Assembly (NCBI RefSeq): GCF_014117325.1
Contig: NZ_CP059732.1
Location: 2,431,001-2,495,000 of the forward strand
Direction of reading: 5' to 3'
Origin: Spirosoma foliorum
GTDB taxonomy: Bacteria; Bacteroidota; Bacteroidia; Cytophagales; Spirosomataceae
Length of the DNA stretch: 64,000 bases
Shown: positions 9,095 to 17,319 of the stretch, one piece after another
Layout: each line of letters begins with the position of its first letter
How positions within the stretch are numbered: the first letter of the stretch is position 1
Translations under genes and position numbers: made by a program
Notes under the pieces: generated by a model
The model's database searches: none
The model's input: only the letters and a program-made list of their open reading frames with translations
What the model was told of the DNA's origin: nothing

Positions 9095-9727
9095 TCATAA
9101 GCTCTGAACACTCAATGTACGCTTTTTATGCTGCGTACAACCCCAAAAACCGAATAAAGCCAATCCTCCAGCCAGCACCGTCAACCACGTTCCATACGGA
9201 TTAGGCTGATGCGGTACTTCAATCAGGTGATTACCTTCTAGCTGTAACGAAATCGTGAAATCGTTGTCGGGCTGCAATATAAAACTACTGGATGTGCCGC
9301 CATATGGGGAAATTTTCAGCAGACAGTAGTGATTCTTAAGGCTGGCAAAACTCTGCTGGCGGATTATCAGGGTCTGTAACTGCTGGGGCATTTCGGGCAA
9401 ATCATAGCGAACATCCGTTTGATGATTTAAAATCATCATGCCATTTTTCAAGGTAATGCGCTGGTCGCCGTTCGAACTAAGCTGGATATTTTCCCGCAGG
9501 TAGTCCAGAATTAATTTTTGGAATCTGGCCGCCTGAATAGTGTCCGATGGGTTTAGTAATCCCTTGTTTTGTAAAGCGTATTGAAAAGCGGTAAGGCTTG
9601 AGCCAATTATCAGGTTCCACTGTTTGTGCTCATTTTGGACCAACACAAGCGTCGAAATTTGTGGGTTGTGCGCCAATAATGAAATTGGCATGTACATAAA
9701 CAGCGATATGAACAGGAGCTTTTTCAT
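9095..9727 (-). CDS. Secreted membrane-anchored protein of unknown function
   Basis: The ATG at 9727 gives 210 residues beginning with a Sec signal (MKKLLFISLFMYMPISLLAH); the open frame further upstream is unlikely to be coding. The mature part starts HNPQISTLVLVQNE, and near the C-terminus a transmembrane helix (WLTVLAGGLALFGFWG) is followed by a basic tail (HKKRTLSV), so most of the chain would face the periplasm. It recalls the small DUF6702/HupE-N-terminal-like proteins, but I cannot confirm a family. It lies directly downstream (142 bases) of a YHYH lipoprotein gene on the same strand and may be co-transcribed. Confidence 0.6.
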   Translation of the reverse strand: MKKLLFISLFMYMPISLLAHNPQISTLVLVQNEHKQWNLIIGSSLTAFQYALQNKGLLNPSDTIQAARFQKLILDYLRENIQLSSNGDQRITLKNGMMILNHQTDVRYDLPEMPQQLQTLIIRQQSFASLKNHYCLLKISPYGGTSSSFILQPDNDFTISLQLEGNHLIEVPHQPNPYGTWLTVLAGGLALFGFWGCTQHKKRTLSVQSL

Positions 9728-9868
9728 TTTGCGTAGGTGAATGGTGATTCTTAAAGGTGCGCAGACGCAAAAAGTGCTAAGGGCACTAATCAACGGGTAA
9801 GTCTTCAGAAGATAAATCGAAGGCTTATCTTCTGAAGACATAAACTTGTAATTCTTTAGGACGTACGT

Positions 9869-10864
9869 TTAGAAACTCACTGAGAATGAGCCTTGCGCGC
9901 CCCGAAAATTGTTAATAAAGCTGTTGCTGCCAGCAGACGCTACATGGTAATGATAGCCGCGCGTTGCGTCATAGTGCCCTCGGCTATCGTCCAGATCGCT
10001 GGGTTCTTTCCCGCTGGCATCCAGCCGTTCATACATCCCGTAGCCGTCCAAAGCATACCCAATCATGGCAGCGTGTCCATCGCTTTGGGTTACTTTTTTG
10101 GTCATGCCAGTGGCGGCATGATAGTGATACCCTGTAGACGTATTGACGTGACCGCCGGCATCGTCCATCGGAGCCAGCGTATGTGCACCAAGTATGGCTG
10201 ATGTGGGTGCGGGAGGGTCAAAATTAACGCCATTAAAGGCAATGCCGATAACGCTTCCCATCATACCCATGACAGAAACAGGCTTCGACAGTTTCACCGG
10301 TTTTACCGGGATATAAAACGTTTTTTTCAGCCCTGACACATAAGACGGCTGACATTCTACGCAGTAGTTGTTATAGGCCGGATCAACATTGGGCCTGGCT
10401 GCTGCTTCGCAAGCCGTTTTGGTGTTGGTTACTTTGATACTGCCGTCAGTATTGTATAATTTCCAGACCGCATCGTTGTAAAAACTAGCGAGATTTTTGA
10501 TAAATGCACCATCCACATCGTACACTTTACCTACTTCAAACCAGATGCCTCCTTTGCTCGCATTATCTGTAATGTTGGTCGGACACCAGGGGCCTACCGC
10601 ATGTTCGGTAGGTGTATTGTTGGTGACAATTTTGTAGCAGGTGGTAGACGTCCCATCCGAAAGAGTTTTTGTTACTTTGGTGATAGGTTCTGCTAACCCT
10701 GCCTGAATAAACAGGCTTGGGTCTACTTCAATAACCACTTCATCGGTTGGATTGACAGTTGTGGCGTCTTTACTACAGCCGCCCGTGATTAAAATCAGAG
10801 ACGCGGCTACTCCCACACAGAAAATTGTTAAGGCAGCGTAGTGCTTTTTGGGGTAGAGAAACAT
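9869..10864 (-). CDS. YHYH domain lipoprotein (first copy)
   Basis: This 331-residue protein begins with a lipoprotein signal (LILITGGC, lipobox cysteine about residue 30). The C-terminal half carries two copies of the Gly-Tyr-His-Tyr-His signature: GYHYHAATG and, nearer the end, GYHYHVAS, each preceded by a GGHV/GHYD loop, as in the YHYH family (PF14240), whose histidines suggest metal binding. The N-terminal half has several Cys (e.g. NYCVECQ). The family has no firm function. A second, shorter member is encoded 1 kb upstream on the same strand. Confidence 0.85.
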   Translation of the reverse strand: MFLYPKKHYAALTIFCVGVAASLILITGGCSKDATTVNPTDEVVIEVDPSLFIQAGLAEPITKVTKTLSDGTSTTCYKIVTNNTPTEHAVGPWCPTNITDNASKGGIWFEVGKVYDVDGAFIKNLASFYNDAVWKLYNTDGSIKVTNTKTACEAAARPNVDPAYNNYCVECQPSYVSGLKKTFYIPVKPVKLSKPVSVMGMMGSVIGIAFNGVNFDPPAPTSAILGAHTLAPMDDAGGHVNTSTGYHYHAATGMTKKVTQSDGHAAMIGYALDGYGMYERLDASGKEPSDLDDSRGHYDATRGYHYHVASAGSNSFINNFRGAQGSFSVSF

Positions 10865-11186
10865 AGCTAACTGGAAGTTGATACCAATAGTTTAGACGAC
10901 GCGTAGCGTTAGCTCCTACGGGCATTGGGCGGATTTGACGAACTATTCACGCTGATGTAGTGGGGGTAAGTAGCCTATTGAAAACACATTGTATTTGCTT
11001 TTGGCCCCGTTGAGAAAAAAGCCCTGATCCTACCACATCAATTTGGTTGGTATTTATACCTTTTCAGATGGCACAATGCCACCGGCCAGTAGGCATTGTG
11101 CCATCCGCTTGGCTAAGAAAACGGCTGACTATCTGCTGAATAGAATGCCACGAATACGAGCTAATCCTTCATTGCCACGGGAGCCG
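10865..11186. other. Intergenic region with a perfect 14-bp hairpin
   Basis: This 322-base gap lies between the broken YwqK-like gene and the first YHYH gene. Apart from the hairpin at 11067-11105 I see no reading frame of note. Confidence 0.5.
11067..11105. terminator. Perfect hairpin, 14-bp arms
   Basis: Arms 11067-11080 (GATGGCACAATGCC) and 11092-11105 are exact complements with an 11-base loop. There is no T-run, so it may be a Rho-independent-like structure without tail, or a repeat element. It is positioned after the YwqK-like gene. Confidence 0.45.
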
Positions 11187-11853
11187 TTATTGTTTAAACT
11201 TTATTTTTTGGTCGCGGAGCGAGTAGCACAGAGCCGTATTCTGAAGGCCGTAGGTATGGCCTTCTTTGGCTACATAATTCAGATAGATCTTCCCGTTTTC
11301 TCGCCAGCCCTGTTGCAACCCTTCTTCATGATCATCTACGTAATTGGCAAAAATGTAGGGCTTGCCACTTCTGTACCAACGTCTTTGTTTGCCCTCCCGC
11401 TTCTCTTCGTAGTAGGTATAGTCAAATTTAAGTACGCCTTTTTTCGGACCAAAAGCCATAATGTCTTCCGGTACTGAGGTTGTTTTTGTAAAGCCTTACC
11501 TCAGAAGGATTTCCGTTTTCGTAAAAGCTTTTGAATCGGCCATGTAACATGCCCTGAAAGATGGATGCATACGATTTTACCGTGCCGTTGGGGTAACAAT
11601 CTTTAAGTATACCTGAATATTTCTGGTTCTTTAAAAAATAAATGCCGTTTTTCAACGACAATCGTTGATCAAGAATCAATACGGTATCGTGCGGAACGTG
11701 CGTCGTGTCTATACTATAGTTTTTGGCTGATTGGGTGTTATTGGCGGTTGACTTTTGAGTCGCCAGGTGACAACTGCTTATTACGGCTATAAAGCAGCAA
11801 TAAGCAGTTGTCAATAGTCTTAATCTACTGGGTGAATGTGCCTTTTGTACCAT
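11187..11853 (-). pseudogene. YwqK/MORN-like repeat lipoprotein gene split by a homopolymer frameshift
   Basis: Two overlapping frames encode one protein. The first (11853 to 11428) has a signal with a lipoprotein-like ISSC site and MORN-type repeats (YSGILKDCYPNGTVKSYAS, RFKSFYENGNPSEVRLYKN) and ends HYGFWSEKRRT. The second (to 11187) continues the pattern (GVLKFDYTYYEEKREG, RRWYRSGKPYIF, GWRENGKIYLNY) to a typical C-terminus. They join cleanly as HYGFWSEKGVLKFDY if one base is removed from the run of six A (plus-strand T 11439-11444). Such repeat proteins are annotated as YwqK-family antitoxins, but function is uncertain. It overlaps the upstream YHYH gene by 29 bases, suggesting one transcript. 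It may be a real mutation, phase-variable, rescued by slippage, or a sequencing error. Confidence 0.7.
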
Positions 11854-12577
11854 AATAGCTACCAGATTTGAGAATATAATAACCCGTATTTAGGTAGTTT
11901 TCGTTGCGGGTGTGGTAGTGATAAATCCCGTTCGGAAATTCAGTTGTAGGAGCCGTATGCCCATTGTAGGCATCGAGGTTGCTGGGATAAGTGCCATCCA
12001 TATCTTTGCGCCCGTAGATTGGGAAGCCATCACGAAGGAAACCAACCAGCTTGGCATCGTCCTGTGTGGTATACGTACCCGTAACATGGTAATGGTAAGC
12101 CCCGGTTTGTTCGGGGTGTGCACCTGCACCATCCAACGACGAAATCTTACCAGCATCTAACTCAGTATTAGGCCCTTCCTGGTTGTTGTAAATGGCTACA
12201 CCATTAAGCGCCATCCCAATGGCACCAATACTGGTCGCTTCGTGCGTGCTGGCTGCGGTAGGCTTGGCCGGAATGGTCATGGTGTAGTTTTGCGAGAGCA
12301 TCGCATTAGGGTTAACTACATGACCAGTAGGAGGAGCTTCATACAAAGCATTACTTGTGCCCCAGTAAGGCGATTTATGGTTGTGAGGACGCCCATCACT
12401 TTTGAGGATGATATTATCTCCACTAATCGAAACAGTCACATCGCTTGTTACCTTAGATTTCAGCACGCTGGTAACGTCCACGCTGGTTGTGGTTGTTGTG
12501 GTGCTTGGCGTAGCCGAGTCGTCTTTTTTACAAGCCATTAACCCCAGAAACATCATGGGAAAAATAATTTTTTTCAT
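11825..12577 (-). CDS. YHYH domain lipoprotein (second copy)
   Basis: The ATG at 12577 gives 250 residues starting MKKIIFPMMFLGLMACKKDD, a lipoprotein signal with LMAC lipobox; an ATG three codons earlier is possible. Two YHYH motifs are present, GAYHYHVTG and GIYHYHTRN, each followed by the GFLRDGFPIYG or C-terminal block seen in the family. A short threonine/serine linker follows the lipid anchor. The paralogue at 9869-10864 is longer at its N-terminus. The 3' end overlaps the start of the frameshifted YwqK-like gene. Confidence 0.85.
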   Translation of the reverse strand: MKKIIFPMMFLGLMACKKDDSATPSTTTTTTSVDVTSVLKSKVTSDVTVSISGDNIILKSDGRPHNHKSPYWGTSNALYEAPPTGHVVNPNAMLSQNYTMTIPAKPTAASTHEATSIGAIGMALNGVAIYNNQEGPNTELDAGKISSLDGAGAHPEQTGAYHYHVTGTYTTQDDAKLVGFLRDGFPIYGRKDMDGTYPSNLDAYNGHTAPTTEFPNGIYHYHTRNENYLNTGYYILKSGSYYGTKGTFTQ

Positions 12578-12757
12578 GCAAATCAACTTGATGGTTTAAA
12601 GCATTTCTGCTACTAACCGTCTTAGACGTGATTTTTGAAAAAAACATACGGCTAAGTAGATATTTTTTTGCTATTGGTTCAATATGCCTTGCCTCTCCCA
12701 ATTAACGCACTAATTAGCAGTCAATTACCCCAAGAAGGAAACCTCCAGATTTCAAGA

Positions 12758-12958
12758 ATGAGTTGAGAAATTTTAGTTGGTATTTCTGCTCTTATTTGAG
12801 TTTATACCGTACTCACCGCTTTGTTGAACCTTGGGGCGATTTTGGTAGCACATGCCTTTGAAGGGCCAACTGACAACTTATCCGGGCGGCCGATGCCGTA
12901 CTTTTCCGCAGACCTACTCTTTATTATTGGGATGATGATTCATGAGTCCTCAAGATAA
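12758..12958 (+). pseudogene. Decayed small membrane-protein gene with two in-frame TGA codons
   Basis: One frame from an ATG at 12758 to TAA at 12956-12958 reads protein-like except for TGA at 12764-12766 and 12797-12799. Between and after them it encodes EILVGISALI, then VYTVLTALLNLGAILVAHAF and a polar stretch followed by PYFSADLLFIIGMMIHESSR: two hydrophobic helices. Replacing the TGAs with Arg or Trp codons gives a 66-residue two-helix membrane protein. I do not recognise the family. The 52 codons after the second TGA are open but have no good start. Confidence 0.4.
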
Positions 12959-12990
12959 GTTAATGTACAAATAGTTGATAATAGAATGCA

Positions 12991-13022
12991 AAAAAGCCGA
13001 GGCTTGTAAGCCCCGGCTTTTT
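12991..13022. terminator. GC-rich terminator downstream of the CsbD gene
   Basis: A hairpin of AAAAAGCCGAGGCTT (12991-13005) and its near-perfect complement (13008-13022) with A- and T-runs on either side gives an intrinsic terminator usable in both directions. It sits 20 bases past the stop of the minus-strand CsbD gene. Confidence 0.8.
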
Positions 13023-13042
13023 TTATAAGTTGCCAATTTGAA

Positions 13043-13228
13043 CTATAAATCGGCAATGGCTTTATTGATTTCGTCTTTGGTTTTGCCTGTTTTTTGTTGG
13101 ATTTTACCCCACATTTCATCTTCCTGGCCTTCCTGATAGGTTAAATCATCGTCGGTTAGATCGCCGTAAGCTTGCTTGATTTTACCTTTTAATTCGTTCC
13201 AGCCACCTTTTATGGTTGTCTCGTTCAT
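13043..13228 (-). CDS. CsbD family stress-response protein
   Basis: This 61-residue acidic, soluble protein matches CsbD (PF05532) along its length: [20 protein letters not shown] at the start, the [20 protein letters not shown] core and the [12 protein letters not shown] end. CsbD-like proteins are abundant under general stress and in stationary phase in many bacteria; their molecular role is unclear. It is monocistronic with its own strong terminator. Confidence 0.92.
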   Translation of the reverse strand: MNETTIKGGWNELKGKIKQAYGDLTDDDLTYQEGQEDEMWGKIQQKTGKTKDEINKAIADL

Positions 13229-13285
13229 GATCGTATAGTTATAACGTTGATTAATTCTGTAATCACCTTGATTACATATTTAGAA

Positions 13286-14434
13286 CTATACCGAGATCAA
13301 ATTGTTTTCGACAATATGGTCAATAATACGCTCCGAGTCTCTATTGAGGAGATTTAGTACGCCGGTTACGGGAACCGAAAAGCCCAGGAAATAAAGACCC
13401 TGAAAAGGAGCCTCGTCGAACCAAAGTTTTTTCGGATAACCCCGATCATTTACTAGTTGGGCCGATAAGGCATCTCCTAAAAAAGTGGACAGCCCCGTTC
13501 GATAGCCTGTTGCCAGAATAATGGCATCAAACGGCAGCTCACGTCCGTCGGAGAAGGTTATCGTTTTGGCATTAATGCGTTCAATGGCGGGCACAACCGT
13601 TATGGCACCCGCCTTAATCTGATCGATAGTGCCAACATCAATAACGGGCGTTTTGCCACGCCGGTTGTCGTAAGTAGGGGAGTGTTTAGGCTTGCCAAGG
13701 CCGTAAACAGATACATCGCCCACACTTGCCCGTTGCGTTAATGTTGATAGATAATCGCAAAGCCAGTTGGGAAGCTTACTCAGCAGAATGGCAATGGGTT
13801 GGGCCGGTCGTCCAAATACTTCCCGCCGAATGATGTTGATCGGACTTCGCACGGAAATAAAAGGTTTCGCCCCGTTTTCCAATAAATCCAGCGCCAGCTC
13901 AGCCCCTGTATTACCCATGCCTACCACCAGTACATTCTCATTTCGAAAGGGTGCTCCATTTCGGTATTCGTAACTATGCCAGATAATACCCCGAAAATTA
14001 CGCTGACCAGGCAATTCGGGTGCATTCGGAACACGATTGTAGCCTGTCGCCACAATAACGCGCTCTGCTGTAAACAAGTCGGTTTCCGTTTGAACCTGCC
14101 AGAGGCCATTCTGTTCACGGTGAATACTACTGACCTTCTGGTTGAACTTCGGTCTTATATTAAAATGCTCGGCATACTGTTCGAGGTATTCAACGAACTG
14201 TAAGCGAGGAACATAGGTAGGGTAGCTGGCCGGAAAAGGAAGATGGGGTAAGGCTGAGTACTCTTTAACTGTGTGGAGGTGGAGCCGGTCATAATGATTC
14301 CGCCATGAGAAACCAATGTGATCGCTGGCTTCGAGTACGGTAAATGGCAAACCAAGCTGGGCAAGTCGACCAGCCATCGCCAATCCCGCTGGTCCAGCGC
14401 CGATTATTAGAGTTGTAAAGTTATTTAGTTGCAT
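13286..14434 (-). CDS. Flavin-containing monooxygenase-like NAD(P)/FAD oxidoreductase (CzcO-like)
   Basis: This 382-residue cytoplasmic protein has an N-terminal FAD Rossmann motif GAGPAGLA (residues 12-19), a second dinucleotide motif VVGMGNTGAELA near residue 170 for NADPH, and the late ATGY motif (ILATGYRTGL). This order is that of the flavoprotein monooxygenase/CzcO group. The HxSWRNHYDRLHLHT segment after the first domain is also typical of plant YUCCA-like and bacterial members. Substrate is unknown. A 13-bp inverted repeat precedes the start codon. Confidence 0.85.
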   Translation of the reverse strand: MQLNNFTTLIIGAGPAGLAMAGRLAQLGLPFTVLEASDHIGFSWRNHYDRLHLHTVKEYSALPHLPFPASYPTYVPRLQFVEYLEQYAEHFNIRPKFNQKVSSIHREQNGLWQVQTETDLFTAERVIVATGYNRVPNAPELPGQRNFRGIIWHSYEYRNGAPFRNENVLVVGMGNTGAELALDLLENGAKPFISVRSPINIIRREVFGRPAQPIAILLSKLPNWLCDYLSTLTQRASVGDVSVYGLGKPKHSPTYDNRRGKTPVIDVGTIDQIKAGAITVVPAIERINAKTITFSDGRELPFDAIILATGYRTGLSTFLGDALSAQLVNDRGYPKKLWFDEAPFQGLYFLGFSVPVTGVLNLLNRDSERIIDHIVENNLISV

Positions 14435-14490
14435 AGTTGTAAAGTCTATGAATGTAATAATGGGTGAATAATTGATTAGACTTTACAACT
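14435..14490. repeat. Inverted repeat upstream of the flavoprotein gene
   Basis: Arms 14435-14447 (AGTTGTAAAGTCT) and 14478-14490 are exact complements. Partial copies of AGTTGTAAAGTTATTTAGTTG words lie on both sides, including inside the first codons of the flavoprotein gene (14411-14432) and again near 14505-14520. It could be a leader structure of this gene or a terminator of the DUF2147 gene read toward lower coordinates. Confidence 0.45.
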
Positions 14491-14521
14491 AAATAACTCT
14501 TTAACCTTACAACTTTGTAAC

Positions 14522-14971
14522 TTATTTTATCCTCGTCCAGGTCTGGGTTTTGCCAAGAAGTGAAACACCCACATACCCACGAACGAGGAGTGTATTGGGA
14601 TCTTTCAGCGTCATTTTGCAATTGTATTCCTTCCCGTCTTCGGGATTATAAATCTTGCCATCACTCCAGACATTTCCGCCTTCGAACTTGAAATTATACA
14701 TCAGAACCATGTTCATCAATGGGCGTGACCGCTTCGATTGGTCTGTGTTGTTTTCATCGGTACGAGGTTTGCCGGTGGCCGGGTCGGTGGGCTGACCTAG
14801 CCAGACGAGCTTACCAAAATAGGTGCCTCCCTGTTTATAAATCTGGACGTGCCCTTTTTTTGTGCCGTTTAACCAGGTGCCAACAACGGCATCAGAATCG
14901 TCGATGGAAACGAACGATGTTAGACCAAGAAATAGCGCCACAAGTGGCAATACATAACGAAGACCTTTCAT
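14522..14971 (-). CDS. Exported DUF2147 protein
   Basis: This 149-residue protein starts with a signal peptide (MKGLRYVLPLVALFLGLTSF). The rest matches DUF2147 (PF09917): VGTWLNGTKKGHVQIYK, a GKLVWLGQPTDPATGKPRTD loop, and the W(S)DGKIYNPEDGKEYNCKM and LLVRGYVGVSLLGKTQTW blocks. The domain is a small lipocalin-like beta-barrel found in the periplasm of many Gram-negatives; function unknown. It is followed 87 bases on by the flavoprotein gene on the same strand. Confidence 0.9.
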   Translation of the reverse strand: MKGLRYVLPLVALFLGLTSFVSIDDSDAVVGTWLNGTKKGHVQIYKQGGTYFGKLVWLGQPTDPATGKPRTDENNTDQSKRSRPLMNMVLMYNFKFEGGNVWSDGKIYNPEDGKEYNCKMTLKDPNTLLVRGYVGVSLLGKTQTWTRIK

Positions 14972-15042
14972 ACGTGCTTAGGAATTGGAATGAAACAGAA
15001 AATTTTCTGTACTAACGTAAATATTGCACAAAAATGTCTGAA

Positions 15043-15172
15043 CCGGGATTTGTCTGATTGAAATGATTCCTTTGATTTTGTTTATTATTGATTTTCCAAA
15101 ATGGATTGCTTCTTATAACAACGCGTAACGAGTTTCATTGGTTAATCTAATCAAATAAATCTTGCCGGATTG
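15043..15172. repeat. Decayed copy of the CCGGGATTT palindrome family
   Basis: An AACCGGGATTTGTCTGATTG segment begins near 15041, and about 110 bases later TAATCTAATCAAATAAATC and CCGG approximate its reverse complement. Words match the intact element at 4091-4194 but the pairing is interrupted. It lies between divergent DUF2147 and thioesterase genes. Confidence 0.35.
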
Positions 15173-15191
15173 TCGGTAAATTCAGACGTAT

Positions 15192-15719
15192 ATGTTCAAA
15201 CGTGACCCTAACCGCAGTTATCCTACCGAAACCGAATCGCGGGTGATTATCCGCTTTCAGGACTGCGATCCACTCCAGCACCTTAACAACGCTAAATATT
15301 TCGACTATTATTTCAACGCTCGGGAAGATCAGGTGGCCAAGCTCTATGATTTTAGTACTGGACAATTGTTTCGGGAGTTGAAAGCAAGCTGGGTCGTTTA
15401 TCAGCATCAAATCGCCTATGTGCGGCCCGCGCAGGTTAGTGAGTGGGTACGCATCATGTCGAGGCTGATTTATGTGAACGAAGACACCACCGTGACGGAG
15501 TACATCATGACCGACGATGGCAAAACCCATCTCAAAAATGTGCTCTGGGTAACGTCCAAATATGTGAGTGTGGAGACCGGCAGGCGCATCCCGCATCACG
15601 ATTGGGTGAAAGAATTACTCGAGGCTATTATCGTTCCGAACGTGGATTTTTTGAGCCTCAATTTTAACGAACGCATCCACGAAATCAAGCAACAGGTTGT
15701 GCAGTTGCATAGCTTGTAA
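15192..15719 (+). CDS. Acyl-CoA thioesterase, hotdog fold
   Basis: This 175-residue cytoplasmic protein has the 4-hydroxybenzoyl-CoA-thioesterase-like hotdog signature near residues 20-40 (VIIRFQDCDPLQHLNNAKY), with the Asp of DCDPLQH as the likely catalytic residue and the aromatic YFDYYFNARE helix following. It probably hydrolyses acyl-CoA; chain length cannot be predicted. It starts with ATG at 15192; a palindrome separates it from the symporter gene on the same strand. Confidence 0.85.
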   Translation: MFKRDPNRSYPTETESRVIIRFQDCDPLQHLNNAKYFDYYFNAREDQVAKLYDFSTGQLFRELKASWVVYQHQIAYVRPAQVSEWVRIMSRLIYVNEDTTVTEYIMTDDGKTHLKNVLWVTSKYVSVETGRRIPHHDWVKELLEAIIVPNVDFLSLNFNERIHEIKQQVVQLHSL

Positions 15720-15728
15720 TAGATAATG

Positions 15729-15805
15729 TAAAATGAGTAATGGATAATGTACAATGGGTAACCTCATGCCCATTATTCATTGTACATTATCCATTATTCA
15801 TTTTA
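15729..15805. repeat. Inverted repeat of the ATTATTCATT family, 28-bp arms
   Basis: Arms 15729-15756 and 15778-15805 pair at 27 of 28 positions. More of the same words (CCATTATTCATTTCACATTG) continue to about 15850, right up to the symporter start codon. It shares word composition with the perfect palindrome at 1495-1571. It starts ten bases after the thioesterase stop. Confidence 0.65.
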
Positions 15806-15851
15806 GTAGGTCTCCATTATTCATTTCACATTGTTCATTATACATTATCGA

Positions 15852-17123
15852 ATGAAACTTCTCAATAACCTCACCGTTCGCGTACTGATTGCCATTACCC
15901 TGGGTATTCTGACGGGTTACCTTTTCCCGGAAACAGCAGCTAAGCTCAAACCATTGGGTGACCTCTTTATCAATCTGATCAAGATGGTGATTGCTCCCAT
16001 TATTTTTCTAACCATTGTGCTGGGAATCAGTAATATGGGTGATCTGAAAAAGGTAGGTCGGGTAGGAGGGAAAGCGTTGCTCTATTTCGAAATTGTAACG
16101 ACTGGCGCATTGGCGATTGGCCTGATTTTGGCCAACATTATCCGGCCAGGCGATGGGGTTCAGACCGCTGCTGTGAAAGGAGGAGACATTAGCAAATACA
16201 CGGAACAGGGAGCGGGCATGGATTGGACGGAGTTCTTTCTGCACATCGTTCCAAGCAATGCCATTAAAGCCTTTGCTGAAGGCGATATCTTACAGGTGCT
16301 GGTTTTTTCGATGCTGTTCGGTGTGGGACTAACCCGCATGGGCGAAAAAGGGAAGCCACTGATTCAAACCTTCGAGCGGCTCTCTAAAGTGTTTTTTAAC
16401 ATCCTGGGCGTCGTAATGGTATTGGCTCCACTGGGCGCGTTTGGGGGAATGGCCTTTACGATAGGTAAATACGGTTTGAGCACGCTATTGCCTCTGGCGA
16501 AGTTGATGGGCACAGTTTATGCGACGATGATTCTGTTCATTTTCGTTATACTGAATCTGATTCTACGCTACTACAAAATCAGTTTGTGGGCAGTGCTTAA
16601 GTTCATTAAAGAAGAATTACTGATTGTTCTGGGCACCTCGTCGTCGGAATCGGCATTGCCCCAGATTATGGATAAGCTCGAAACGCTGGGTTGCTCGCGG
16701 TCGGTGGTGGGTCTGGTTGTTCCGGCGGGCTACTCATTTAACCTCGACGGTACAACAATTTATCTGGTTATGGCAACCATTTTTCTGGCGCAGGTATTTG
16801 GGGTTGATCTTACGCTGGGGCAGGAACTCACCATTATTGGTATTCTGATGGTAACCTCGAAAGGGGCAGCAGGAGTGACCGGTAGCGGATTTATCGTGTT
16901 GGCCAGTACCCTGACAGCCATTAAAGTAATTCCCGTAGAAGGGCTGGCATTGCTGCTTGGCGTAGACCGATTCATGTCCGAAGCCCGCTCGATCACCAAC
17001 ATTATTGGCAATACAGTGGCCACTATTTTCATCGCCAATAACGAAGGTGAATTCGATCGAGCAAAATACGAACTAGTGCTTAAAAAGGAAGATGCGAATG
17101 AGTTAACAGACTATAAGTATTAG
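15852..17123 (+). CDS. Dicarboxylate/amino acid:cation symporter (DAACS/SLC1 family)
   Basis: The ATG at 15852 gives 423 residues starting MKLLNNLTVRVLIAITLGILT; the open frame upstream is repeat sequence. The protein has the DAACS landmarks: a serine-rich hairpin-1 (GTSSSESALPQIMDKL), the NLDGTTIYL segment of helix 7 (the NMDGT motif variant) and hairpin 2 (GVTGSGFIVLASTL), plus the D-R-x-x-x-x-R-S-x-x-N end (VDRFMSEARSITNIIGN) that contacts dicarboxylate or amino-acid substrates. It imports C4-dicarboxylates, glutamate or aspartate with H+ or Na+. It is monocistronic, followed by a palindrome. Confidence 0.93.
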   Translation: MKLLNNLTVRVLIAITLGILTGYLFPETAAKLKPLGDLFINLIKMVIAPIIFLTIVLGISNMGDLKKVGRVGGKALLYFEIVTTGALAIGLILANIIRPGDGVQTAAVKGGDISKYTEQGAGMDWTEFFLHIVPSNAIKAFAEGDILQVLVFSMLFGVGLTRMGEKGKPLIQTFERLSKVFFNILGVVMVLAPLGAFGGMAFTIGKYGLSTLLPLAKLMGTVYATMILFIFVILNLILRYYKISLWAVLKFIKEELLIVLGTSSSESALPQIMDKLETLGCSRSVVGLVVPAGYSFNLDGTTIYLVMATIFLAQVFGVDLTLGQELTIIGILMVTSKGAAGVTGSGFIVLASTLTAIKVIPVEGLALLLGVDRFMSEARSITNIIGNTVATIFIANNEGEFDRAKYELVLKKEDANELTDYKY

Positions 17124-17224
17124 GTTTACGGTTTTAGGTATTCGGTTTTTGGCTGGTTGTACCAGTAGGTCGGTGTCAGTAACTCATACGACAGCCATAA
17201 ACCAAATACCTAAAACCGTAAACC
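17123..17224. repeat. Inverted repeat of the GGTATTCGGTTT family, 33-bp arms
   Basis: Arms 17123-17155 and 17192-17224 pair at 31 of 33 positions. It begins at the last base of the symporter stop codon. The TAGGTATTCGG core recurs in the palindrome at 55195-55276. A T-run (CTTTTTTATAC) follows, so it may end the symporter transcript. Confidence 0.7.
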
Positions 17225-17319
17225 AAAAACCTTTTTTATACTTTTTAGAAGAATTAATTAAACCATTTCATGCGTGATTGTTCAAAGGGACAAATACAAC
17301 CTGAAAACAATACACTACC

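Larger units (their letters stand above)
12578..13042. other. Intergenic region holding a decayed small gene and a terminator
   Basis: This 465-base gap lies upstream of the second YHYH gene and downstream of csbD. It contains the plus-strand decayed frame at 12758-12958 and the terminator hairpin at 12991-13022; the rest shows nothing I can name. Confidence 0.5.

Noticed and set aside
12764..12799. Selenocysteine or TGA recoding in the small membrane frame
   Set aside because: Two TGA codons in non-catalytic hydrophobic context and no SECIS-like structure noticed make decay more likely.
15831..15851. Upstream extension of the symporter gene start
   Set aside because: The codons are part of the palindromic repeat, and the ATG at 15852 gives the family-typical N-terminus.
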